Source: Adiantum capillus-veneris
Taxonomy: Eukaryota > Streptophyta > Polypodiopsida > Polypodiales > Pteridaceae
Direction of reading: 5' to 3'
DNA length: 64,000 nucleotides
NCBI GenBank assembly: GCA_014529385.2
Contig: CM043958.1
Coordinates: forward strand, 90,975,025-91,039,024
This document shows, in pieces, positions 1 through 7,843 of the stretch (the stretch's first letter is position 1; the number at the start of each line of letters is the position of its first letter). The notes under the pieces were generated by a model that was given only the letters and a program-made list of their open reading frames with translations, was not told the DNA's origin and ran no database searches. A program made the translations under genes and the position numbers.

Positions 1-253
1 AGCCAAAAACAGGACCCGTTTTTTCACACAGTTTAGGTTGTGAAATGTTGTGCAAGGACAATGTTAAAGATGGAATTGATATTCCAAAAAAATGTCGAGT
101 TTTTTTCAGCTCATGAGACAACTTTCTAGATAGATAGCACCTCAAAATCCATTTTGAAACTCTTGACATAATTCAAGGAAAATGGTCACTTCACAGGACA
201 TAAAAGTGTCCCATTACCAACCTAGTGTTATACCATTTTTCTCTTTTTATTGG

Positions 254-281
254 CGCACACACACCCACACATACACACACA

Positions 282-320
<39 letters not shown>
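254..320. repeat. (AC)n microsatellite
   Basis: Nearly pure AC dinucleotide tract with a few CCAC interruptions. It is followed directly by a module (about 320-400) that recurs in inverted orientation at 5385-5490 and 6080-6180. Confidence 0.95.
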
Positions 321-322
<2 letters not shown>

Positions 323-366
323 GAAGAAGAGAGTTTTAACGTCGTAGGAAACTATCCCAAAAGACA

Positions 367-770
367 TTAAAGATTAGGTTAGATGTAGACTTACATTAAA
401 TTAGATTTAGGTTTATTTAAAGTTAAATTAGATTAGATTTATGTTTATTTTTAGTTAGATTTACGTTTGATTAGATTTACGTTTATTTATGTTAGATTTA
501 GATTTACGTTATATTAAATTAGATTTAGATTTATTTAAGTTTATTTACGTTAGATTTAGATTTACGTTATATTAGATTAGATTTAGGTTTAATTACGTTA
601 TTTACCTGTTATTGAAGAGGAAAATGGCATAACCAATCTACCACACTTGGGTGATAGAAAGGTTCTACCATTTTCCTCTTTTATCGTTTAAGATAAGGTT
701 AGATTTAGATTTACGTTAGATTAGATTTAGATTTATTTAAGTTAGATTAGATTAAATTTAGGTTTATTTT
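367..770 (+). repeat. Degenerate TTAGATTTA-type tandem repeat
   Basis: About 400 bp built from short, irregular units such as GTTAGATTTAGATTTACG, broken at 600-690 by a segment containing 'aaaatggcataaccaatc'. The same repeat, reverse-complemented, occurs inside CACTA-1 at 5340-5600 and 5985-6130. It resembles the plant telomere unit only loosely and is not a telomere array. No coding potential is seen. Confidence 0.75.
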
Positions 771-867
771 GAGTACAACGAAGGATTATACTACCTACGC
801 GTTTGAGAGTGGCCAGTGTCTCGGTCACTGCGTCGGAGATGCTTAGGAGTGACTCGAACATTGCGTC
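742..867 (-). pseudogene. Minus-strand reading frame split by CACTA-1, downstream part
   Basis: Read on the minus strand, this stretch is open and encodes a helix-like segment, FESLLSISDAVTETLATLKR, before running into the TTAGATTTA repeat, where it meets a stop at 742-744. The frame continues without a shift into 7073-7129 on the far side of CACTA-1 if one copy of the gtc target duplication is removed. The transposon therefore appears to have inserted into a coding exon, or into another element's ORF. I do not recognise the family. The amphipathic segment resembles the C-terminal helices of plant MYB/SANT-like or transposase-associated proteins, but this is a guess. Confidence 0.4.
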
Positions 868-1090
868 CACTACAAGATGTTGTGTGCTCTTGTGACGCTG
901 TTAGCGACGGAAATACACTGGGTTTTTATAACCCCCGGCGTCGCTATATGCGTCGCTATATGCGTCGCTATAAGCGTTGCTATATAGAGACGTTCATAGC
1001 GACGCTCATAGCGACGGTTATAGCGACGTTTACACAGAAGTCTATAGCGACGCTACAGAGCCATAAATAGCGACGGTTATAGCGACGCCC
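868..1090. repeat. CACTA-1 left terminal and subterminal repeats
   Basis: The terminal CACTACAAGA is followed by roughly ten copies of a GCGTCGCTATA / ATAGCGACG motif in both orientations (about 892-1086). In CACTA elements such arrays bind the TNPA-type protein; that role is inferred here. The matching end of CACTA-2 lies at 11430-11659 in the opposite orientation and shares the 'gggtttttataacccccgg' segment. Confidence 0.85.
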
Positions 1091-1468
1091 GAGAGAATTT
1101 TTTTTTCGTGACAGGGCATTGAATGTCCTGCCACCCATCAACCATATTGTACTTGATTCACTTTTTAAAAAAAGTGCAAGGGTAGATAATAGACCCAAAA
1201 TAGTCACCCACAAGACGCATTGTTTGCAAAATTGACAAGCGTAAAATTGACAATTGTACACATCATAGGCAAAATGAATTGATTGGCAAATGTAATAATG
1301 ACAATTGTACAACATCATAGGCATAAAGAATTGATTGGCAAAATGAACTGTTGTGACAAATGTAATAATATACATGGTTCAAAAAGACGTATAAAATCCG
1401 TCTCATGATACATAAGCTATGAGAAACCCTAAACTAATGCTATCTAGCTACGGCTAAACTGACGTCGT

Positions 1469-2775
1469 CTAGTCAGACGTCTCATCGCGTCCAAGCGGCG
1501 TATCTGTCGGATTCTGCAAAAAAAGACAATGAGATAGCTTTCAGTAAGTATAAACATATAACGACATTTATAAAACAATACAAAAAATAGAAAAGAGTAA
1601 ACCCTAATACTAACCATGCCGCCGCAAGAACTGAGAATGTCCATCAGGGCGTTTAAGCCCTTCCTGCCTGCGTACTCGCGCTCGTACGGTGTGGGATCAC
1701 GTCCTGTCATCGACCACTGCCAAAACATACAAAGATTTCATTATGTTAGAATTAAAAAACTCATAAACCCTAAACTATCGAACATAAAGATCAATGCGAA
1801 AACACTTACAAAATCGGCCTCAAATGATGCCCATCCACCGCTCCCCAAGTGGTGCGAGCTCCCTGCCTCTACTCGCGCTCTGGCTGCATCCTTTTGTTGC
1901 TTCCACTTGTCGGGATTCTCGCGCGCTGCTTTCTTCGCATTCTTCCAATCTTCTTTGGCCAGCCAATCTGGCTTGTTCCACCCATGCTTGATTGCTTTTT
2001 GCACTTCGGAACGCTTGTGTTTGCAGTAGTCACGCATTCGAATCTTCATCAGGTCTTCATTGAAGCGCTGATCCCGTGTTGGAACGGGACACTCATCATG
2101 AAATATGCTGATAACTCTGTCTTTTAAATCATTTGGTACTTCACTCCATTTGTTTAGTATGTAGTGTCTAAACAGCTGAGAGCAAAGACCACGCATGCGC
2201 GAGATCACCTTCTTGCCGTCATCATCCATGATGATGCCACCGCTGAAGTCGACGGAGTAAGGCAAGCCCTCTGGCCGGTGACGCGTGAACCTGGGTGTCC
2301 CGACAGGGATCTCTAGCGGCGTTTCGATGGGGGTACGGACGTCAGGTGTCTCCAGCGTCTGGGCCACGAAGCGAGGAGTGTCGAGTGGGGTGGCTCCTGG
2401 CGGAGTAGGTAGAGGTGTGTAGCTGCTAGGAATAGTCAGCCGCGCAAAACCTGGCGTAGATGGCGATGCTGTGGCTGGTGTGGGGGCGGGCAAAGAAGGG
2501 GAGGGTAAAGAGCCTCGTCGAACACGAGGCGGTGTGGAGGCATCGGCGGCGGAATCCCCACAACAACCGCCACCGCCACCCCTAGAGCGCCGGTGTCTAG
2601 ACGAGTGTGAAGATCGTCTCGTCGACAACGAAGCTTCGGAGCGCGCCGAATGCTCCGAAAGAGAGGGAGATGCGGATGGAGTAGGAACGTGCGATGATGC
2701 GCCAGAGCGATGACGCTCCACGTACCACTGTCTCTGCTGCGGTGACAAAGAAGAAAGAAACTCCTCATCATACAT
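1469..2775 (-). CDS. CACTA-1 gene B: PF03004-type plant transposase-associated protein
   Basis: Three exons with consensus splice sites give a 370-codon protein: exon 1 2775-1810 (donor GTAAGT), exon 2 1716-1615 and exon 3 1513-1469 ending in TAG. All junctions are in phase 0. The protein begins with an acidic/aromatic segment (MYDEEFLSSLSPQQRQW), then a Ser/Arg/His-rich region, a Gly run, and a long Thr-Pro repeat (about residues 95-165, TPxxTP units). It ends in a conserved domain with W-SEVPNDLKDRVI, KAIKHGWNKPDW and GSGGWASFEADF. That last domain matches the PF03004 (Ptta/En/Spm) family. Family knowledge suggests a TNPA-like DNA-binding partner for subterminal repeats. The frame is intact, unlike its CACTA-2 homologue. 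An upstream non-coding exon is possible because an acceptor-like AATGCAG precedes the ATG. Confidence 0.82.
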
Positions 2776-3047
2776 ACCTGCATTAAACACACGAATATTT
2801 AAACTTAATATTGAATGAATAGAGTAGACAATGACGCAAAGACCATTAAATACAATGACGTAATGACGCATATAAATACAATGACGCAATGAATTGAGTG
2901 ATAGAAGAGGCAAGTCGAAAACTCAGAATTTTCAATCAAAAGATGTGAGCGCGAGTAGAAAAGAGCGTTATACACCATGGAAGGTACTTAGAGAGCCAGA
3001 GCTTTTACAACACGGAGCAAAATTGTTCAAATACAATATTTGTGGCT

Positions 3048-4949
3048 TTAAGAGATCTCTCTCTCATCCTCGCATAACTCAGCATAACTTCCTATATCTA
3101 TATAGAGCTCTCCGTTTAAACACATATCCTCTGTTTCATTTTGTAGCTCCTCTGCATGCACCCCATATAGAGTAGTAGCATCTTGATGCTCGTCTGGCAC
3201 CACCGCAGCGGCTTCTGATTGAGCATCTTCTCTGATCTCCTCCATTGATGCCATTGTGATTGGCACATGGTAGCCTTCATACGTCCTTGCACTACGAGGG
3301 GCTACCTCTATGACGTACCACCAGTTTGATGTAGACTTTGTAGGATGAAATATTACCTGCTAGAGCCACATAACTTACATGAGAGCTTTCAAGCACATAA
3401 CTTGTAAAACGGGGATGTTAACTATTTACATACTTACTTGTTCACAATGCTCGGGTAGTACGAAAGTGTCTCTTAGGTTAGTCCATTTCTTAGTAGAATC
3501 CACCTCAAGAAAACCAGACTCTCCTCTACGCATAGTAGCGTTGCGACCCTCCATGATTATCTTGAACCATTGCACGTCGAACAAGTCGACAAAAAATCCT
3601 CTGTAATCGATCCTCAAAATCTCTTGTAGCGTGCCGAAGTAAGTGAGTTCCGCCACCACAGGATCTGCATCAGAGGAACGTCGTCGACTAGACTGTTCAA
3701 ATTTTGCCATGATTCCACAATCTTGAGTAAAACGCTTTTTGTCGATCCGTTCCACCCTAAAATGTCAACCTTTACACCATGCTGCTGTGTATGACTTATA
3801 CTACAACGAACAAAGATTATGAGTGGCCGTTCAAATGTTTAGAAATAAAGTCACTAGCTAGTCGTACATTGAAAACTTACCTTGGTCGCGTAACCCCGAG
3901 AGTACTCCCACTCTTCCTCAGTCACTTCGTCACCGCATTGTTGTGCGCTTTTCAATTGGTTGTGCAACCATCTTAAGCTCATGAATGTTGGTAGGCTCTC
4001 CAGACCCGTCGGATAGTGCATCGGTGGTCGTCTTCCCCGTCTCCACTCGATTCGTGCCCTCTGCCGCTCTTGCTTTGCATTCTCATATTGTGAAATCCAC
4101 TTTTGCATCACTGGATTGTGAAGCATGCAAAATCGGTTGATTTTAGCCTCTAGATCTTCCGTCATCTTCTTCTCAACACCGAGATTGCACATGACAATCC
4201 CAGATATGCGCTCATCATCTATGGTTCGCCATAGCGTGTCCCCGGCTTTATCAAATCCGTCTAGCCACTCTCCAATGTACACTAGGGACTCTGATACCAA
4301 CCAACCTTCTGCCATGCTACCCTCCGGACGTGCCTTTTGACGCACATATCCCTTAAGCGTTTTCATGAAACGTTCTAAGAAGAACATCCATCTGAAATGA
4401 ACTGTGCCAGCTATTTCCACCTCATCAACTATGTGAACAAGAAGATGCACCTGAATGGTTAGCATGGTGCACCTGAACCAGGAGTGCTTTCAATCTAGAC
4501 ATACGTGCTCCATTATACAATGGCGTATCAGCTTCATTTTTTATATCATCATAGATAAGCCTTTCTGAATCCATGATCGTCTCGATCATTTCATCAATCT
4601 CGGGCTCAAACATTGCCTCGTTGGGAATGTGCTCTGCATGATCATCCCCCGAGCTGTCAGAGGCTATATCTTGTGGCCTCACATATGCTGCTTGACCAAA
4701 GCGCCTGCGAACACGTCTATTGGGTTGCAAGATTGCTGCTTGTTGGCCAGCGTCAGAGTTCGACGAGTTATAATTGGCAACAACTCGATCTATAATAGAT
4801 GGATTGAACTCGCCAAATTCGCGAACGTGCTGCAAAGAAACACGTCTTGTCCGTCGGACAGCATGCTTGCATTGATTACAAGGACATAAGACCCTCGTTG
4901 AGAGATAGGTGTTTCGGTTGGACGGTCCCACATCCTCGTCACTACTCAT
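3048..4949 (-). pseudogene. CACTA-1 gene A: TNP2-type transposase, catalytic core deleted
   Basis: The gene starts at 4949 with MSSDEDVGPSNRNTYLSTRV and a transposase-associated zinc motif (CPCNQC, then H). An acidic linker follows, then the TNP2 entry motif EADTPLYNGARMSRLKALL. At about 4460-4475 it jumps directly, with a frame change, to the DUF4218 domain (HLLVHIVDEVEIAGTVH, ERFMKTLKGYVR, ARPEGSMAEGWL). The donor at 3881 is AAG|GTAAGT. The next exon, 3800-3438, carries a DUF4216-like domain (YFGTLQEILRIDY, then WTNLRDTFVLPEHCEQ), and the last exon is 3356-3048. All introns are phase 0. The whole DDE-bearing TNP2 core present in CACTA-2 is missing, so this copy cannot encode a transposase. 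Everything apart from the deletion is open. Confidence 0.85.
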
Positions 4950-5011
4950 AATGAGGATAAAAATCTTATAACCTGGACAAAAAATTTAATATTCTATTGG
5001 CATTCTTCGTC

Positions 5012-5014
<3 letters not shown>

Positions 5015-5051
<37 letters not shown>
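5015..5051. repeat. (TC)n microsatellite upstream of CACTA gene A
   Basis: Pure TC tract about 65 bp upstream of the gene A start codon. The same tract sits at the matching place in CACTA-3 (12123-12163), so it belongs to the element, probably in the 5' untranslated or promoter region. Confidence 0.9.
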
Positions 5052-5053
<2 letters not shown>

Positions 5054-5339
5054 CTCACATTCTCTAGTCATGTCCAATCCTCGCACACCTCGATCTAGAG
5101 GTGCACGGAGATCAGAACCGCCGGGTTATAATCTCGTCTTTATTGGTCAATACCTATATTTGTGGGTACAAGAAATCTACAAACCCACGTCTACATGATA
5201 CTGCATGTAGTGGACAAAACCCCTTTGCCTCTTCTCTAGCTGTAGCACTTCACAGCATCTTAACATCTTTTCACAGTAGATCTTTTCACTGTTCGTCTAA
5301 CTCTAAACCCTAAACCGTAAGTAATTCTTGCGTGGACTC

Positions 5340-5600
5340 GATCTAACGTAAATAAGCGTAAATCTAACTAAAAATAAACCTAAATCTAATTTAACGTAAG
5401 TCTACATCTAACCTAATCTTTAACGTCTTTTGGGATAGTTTCCTACGACGTTAAAACTCTCTTCTTCTTGTGTGTGTGTGTGTGTGTGTGTGGGTAAACC
5501 TAAATAAACCTAAGTCTAATCTAATATAACATAAATCTAAATCTAACGTAAATTATGTTATATTAAAAACAAAGAACTAAACTAACAGGGATTATAAGAA
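5340..5600 (-). repeat. TTAGATTTA repeat, first block inside CACTA-1
   Basis: Inverted copy of the repeat at 367-770, including the linked module at 5400-5460 (GACGTTAAAACTCTCTTC followed by (TG)n). A second block lies at 5985-6235, on the other side of the captured gene fragment. Confidence 0.7.
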
Positions 5601-5628
5601 CCTTAAAACTGATTTAACACATAATTTT

Positions 5629-5986
5629 TCACATAACTCGGCAAGAGTTGGCATTCTCATCACTAAAGATGTGAGATTTAACTTCCGGAGGTGACGCTGC
5701 CTCATCTCCATCCACATCTGACGACAGCAATTGGCCCTTTGGACCGTTCTTGCTCTTGTTACTAACTTTGAAGTTGTTGAATGACTAGAGGTTGTCTAGA
5801 TGGTCATTGTCGGGGATGTAGTGACTCTTGCCGCCCTGAAGATCCACCTTCTTCCCTATCTTCTGAAGACATTTCACCAGTACTTTTGGATCGATGGAGC
5901 CCACCATGAGTGAAGGCAGCAATACCCTATATTCCATTGAGGGCTTTCTTCACCCGCTTCATGCAGGCATCGCAGTCTATGGAGAC
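5629..5986 (-). pseudogene. Captured fragment of a heavy-metal-associated isoprenylated plant protein (HIPP) gene
   Basis: On the minus strand the fragment opens with VSIDCDACMKRVKKALNGI, the core of an HMA metal-binding domain with its C-x2-C pair. After an in-frame stop and a frame change it continues IDPKVLVKCLQKIGKKVDL, the second half of the HMA fold. A polar linker with one stop follows (after HLDNL), then SDENANSCRVM and a stop at 5629-5631. CRVM is a CaaX-type prenylation box at exactly the position expected for HIPPs. The order HMA, linker, CaaX and the conserved C-terminus make the family call fairly secure. The fragment lacks the first strand of the HMA domain and is flanked on both sides by TTAGATTTA repeat. 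It is a transduplicated, broken host-gene piece and not functional as a protein. Confidence 0.78.
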
Positions 5987-6300
5987 CTAAATCTAATCTA
6001 ATATAACGTAAATCTAAATCTAGCATAAATAAACGTAAATCTAACTAAAAATAAACCTAAATCTAATCTAATTTAACTTAAATAAACCTAAATCTAATTT
6101 AACGTAAGTCTACATCTAACCTAATCTTTAACGTCTTTTAGGATAGTTTCCTGCGACGTTATAACTCTCTTCTTCTTGTGTGTGTGCGCGTGTGTGGATG
6201 TGTGTACCAATAAAAAGAGATAAATGGTATAACCTTTCTATCACCCATGCCAAGTATGATAGATTGGTTATGCCATTTCCCTCTTGAATAATAGGTCTTG
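5985..6300 (-). repeat. TTAGATTTA repeat, second block and linked module
   Basis: Repeats the 5340-5490 block: TTAGATTTA units, the GACGTTATAACTCTCTTC module and (TG)n, then a segment (6200-6290) with 'gattggttatgccatttcc' that matches 218-250 and 610-670 in reverse orientation. Confidence 0.7.
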
Positions 6301-6379
6301 AGTTCAACTCCTCGTCGGCTAGATCTTTAGGTCTTTTAATTTTAATTAGTTTCCTACGACGTTAAATTAGTTTCTCTCT

Positions 6380-6580
6380 CTTTCTCTCTCAATGTGTGTG
6401 CGTTTTTTTGTTTATGCATGTTTTCTCTCTCTTTTCCTCTCTCAATGTGTGCGTTTTTTGTTTATGCATATTCTCTTTCTCTTTTCCTCTCTCAATGTGT
6501 GCGTTTTTTGTTTATGCATGCTCTCTCTCTCTTTTCCTCTCTCAATGTGTGTGTGCATTCTTTGTTTATGTATGTGTGTG
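6380..6580 (+). repeat. 50-bp minisatellite with embedded TC tracts
   Basis: Four units start near 6391, 6444, 6494 and 6544. Each has a CTCTC-rich stretch followed by AATGTGTGCGTTTTTTGTTT and ATGCAT. The reading frames found here arise from the repeat and are not genes. Confidence 0.88.
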
Positions 6581-6603
6581 TGCGTTTTTGTTTATGTTTG
6601 TAA

Positions 6604-6605
<2 letters not shown>

Positions 6606-6682
<77 letters not shown>

Positions 6683-6689
6683 AACACTA

Positions 6690-6726
<37 letters not shown>

Positions 6727-6820
6727 GAGAGAGAAAGAGGGGAAGGGAACATGAGAGTGAGGAGAGGGAAGGAGCATACCTGGCTCTCCTTCCTCTCCTC
6801 GTGTGTGTGTGTGTGTGGAG

Positions 6821-6861
<41 letters not shown>

Positions 6862-6864
6862 CGT
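6606..6864. repeat. Microsatellite cluster (TC)n, (TG)n, (GA)n
   Basis: Long (TC)n at 6606-6680, (TG)n at 6690-6708, (GA)n at 6708-6740, (TG)n at 6801-6816 and (GA)n at 6825-6858. Low-complexity DNA inside CACTA-1 with no coding content. Confidence 0.92.
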
Positions 6865-6951
6865 TACCTGCTCCTTGCTTGAGGGCGTCGAAAAACTCAG
6901 ATCTGAGATCTGAGTTTTTGGGCGCTCTCTGTTATTTTTTTTAGCCTAGCC

Positions 6952-7009
6952 GGCGTCGCTATGAGCGTCGCAAATTTACTTGTAAATTTGCGACGCTCAT
7001 AGCGACGCC
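6952..7009. repeat. Perfect 28-bp hairpin in the CACTA-1 right subterminal region
   Basis: Arms 6952-6979 and 6982-7009 are exact reverse complements separated by TT. Each arm contains GGCGTCGCTATGAGCGTCGC, so the hairpin is made of the same subterminal motif found at the left end. A second inverted repeat, with 14-bp arms and a 1-nt spacer, lies at 6891-6919. Confidence 0.9.
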
Positions 7010-7072
7010 AGGAATTTTTTTTTTTGAGCGTCGTTGTGTGAGCGTCGCTAATATGAATAGCCTCTTGTAGTG

Positions 7073-7129
7073 GTCGGGGTCACCTAGAGGCCTGGATGAT
7101 GAGCATTCATCGGACAGGGTTGCTTTAGT
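7073..7129 (-). pseudogene. Minus-strand reading frame split by CACTA-1, upstream part
   Basis: Open on the minus strand from a TGA at 7130-7132. It reads TKATLSDECSSSRPLGDPD and joins in frame to the segment at 867-742 once CACTA-1 and one gtc are removed. The family is not recognised. Confidence 0.4.
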
Positions 7130-7235
7130 TCACGGGAGGGACATGCCAAAGTGATACGCCTACCTCATCAATCATATGTCCGATGAGACCATTATGACCC
7201 CTGAGGGGAAGCAAGTGATGGGCCGCATACAACAG

Positions 7236-7549
7236 TTGTGTAGATGTGAATGGGCCTCACATATACTTCAATGCAAGAGTTTAATACTCTCACCTCTCCA
7301 CCCTGTCGATCCATGATGGAGGTGATGGGACAAAATCCTCCTCGAAGCTGGCCCAGCCGCCACTCCTCAGGGAGGAGAGGACGACCAATCCAGACAGGCG
7401 GTGGCAGCAAAGTGATGCAGCAAGAGTTTGCATCAAAACGGGGAGTGGTGGTGGCTGAACCAGCTTCGAGGAGGATTTTGTCCCATCAAAGCTAATATTA
7501 AACTCTTGCATTGAAGTATTTGTATATGTGAGGCCCATTTACATCTACA
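7236..7549. repeat. Large imperfect palindrome (foldback)
   Basis: Left arm about 7236-7366 and right arm about 7440-7549. The left arm has 'gatgtgaatgggcctcacat' and 'gggacaaaatcctcctcgaa'; the right arm has their reverse complements near 7515-7545 and 7458-7485. The arms differ by a few substitutions and small indels, including loss in one arm of part of the 'tttaatactctcacc' segment. The spacer is about 75 bp. It could be a foldback element or an inverted duplication. Open frames in it are mirror artefacts. Confidence 0.8.
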
Positions 7550-7843
7550 CAGCTAGAAGCCCCATTGGTATGTCTTTTACCCTTCAATGGAGCGAATCAC
7601 CACATGTTCAATTAGGTTAGATTTAAGATAAGATTTTGGATTGAGTTTTTATATTAGAGTCTAACTTCGAGATTACGGTAAAAAAATTAGAGTTAGACGA
7701 ACGATGAAAAGATCTACTGTGAAAAGATGTTAAGATGCTGTGAAATGCTACAGCTAGAGAAGAGGCAAAGGGGTTTTGTCCACTACATGCACTATCATGT
7801 AGACGTGAGTGTGCTATGGATTCCTGCAGATTGCACAGCCTAG

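Larger units (their letters stand above)
868..7072 (-). mobile_element. CACTA-1, complete CACTA (En/Spm) DNA transposon
   Basis: The left end begins CACTACAAGA at 868 and the right end finishes TCTTGTAGTG at 7072, giving perfect 10-bp terminal inverted repeats. The 3-bp target duplication gtc is present at 865-867 and 7073-7075, which is diagnostic for CACTA elements. The subterminal regions (868-1090 and 6943-7050) are packed with AGCGAC/GTCGCT repeats, typical transposase-binding arrays. Two genes are transcribed leftward: gene A (TNP2-like, internally deleted) at 4949-3048 and gene B (PF03004-like) at 2775-1469. The 5' 2.1 kb (4950-7072) holds a (TC)n tract, the TTAGATTTA repeat, a captured host-gene fragment and microsatellites. 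The element has lost its catalytic core, so it is probably non-autonomous. Confidence 0.93.

Noticed and set aside
367-770. Telomere or interstitial telomere repeat
   Set aside because: Units are TTAGATTTA-like and irregular; TTTAGGG is not present as an array.
1616-2127. Plus-strand frames across 1616-2127
   Set aside because: They mirror the minus-strand gene B exons, which have conserved domains and matching splice sites in CACTA-2.
5301-5313. AAACCCTAA telo-box as promoter element of CACTA gene A
   Set aside because: The motif is present, but it also occurs in introns and the 3' region (1420, 1600, 1767), so it is not specific.
6392-6882. Several 60-120 codon frames on both strands
   Set aside because: They are translations of the 50-bp minisatellite and of TC/TG/GA repeats.
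7240-7540. Three frames of 70-80 codons starting MGLTYT
   Set aside because: The same start appears on both strands because the region is a palindrome.
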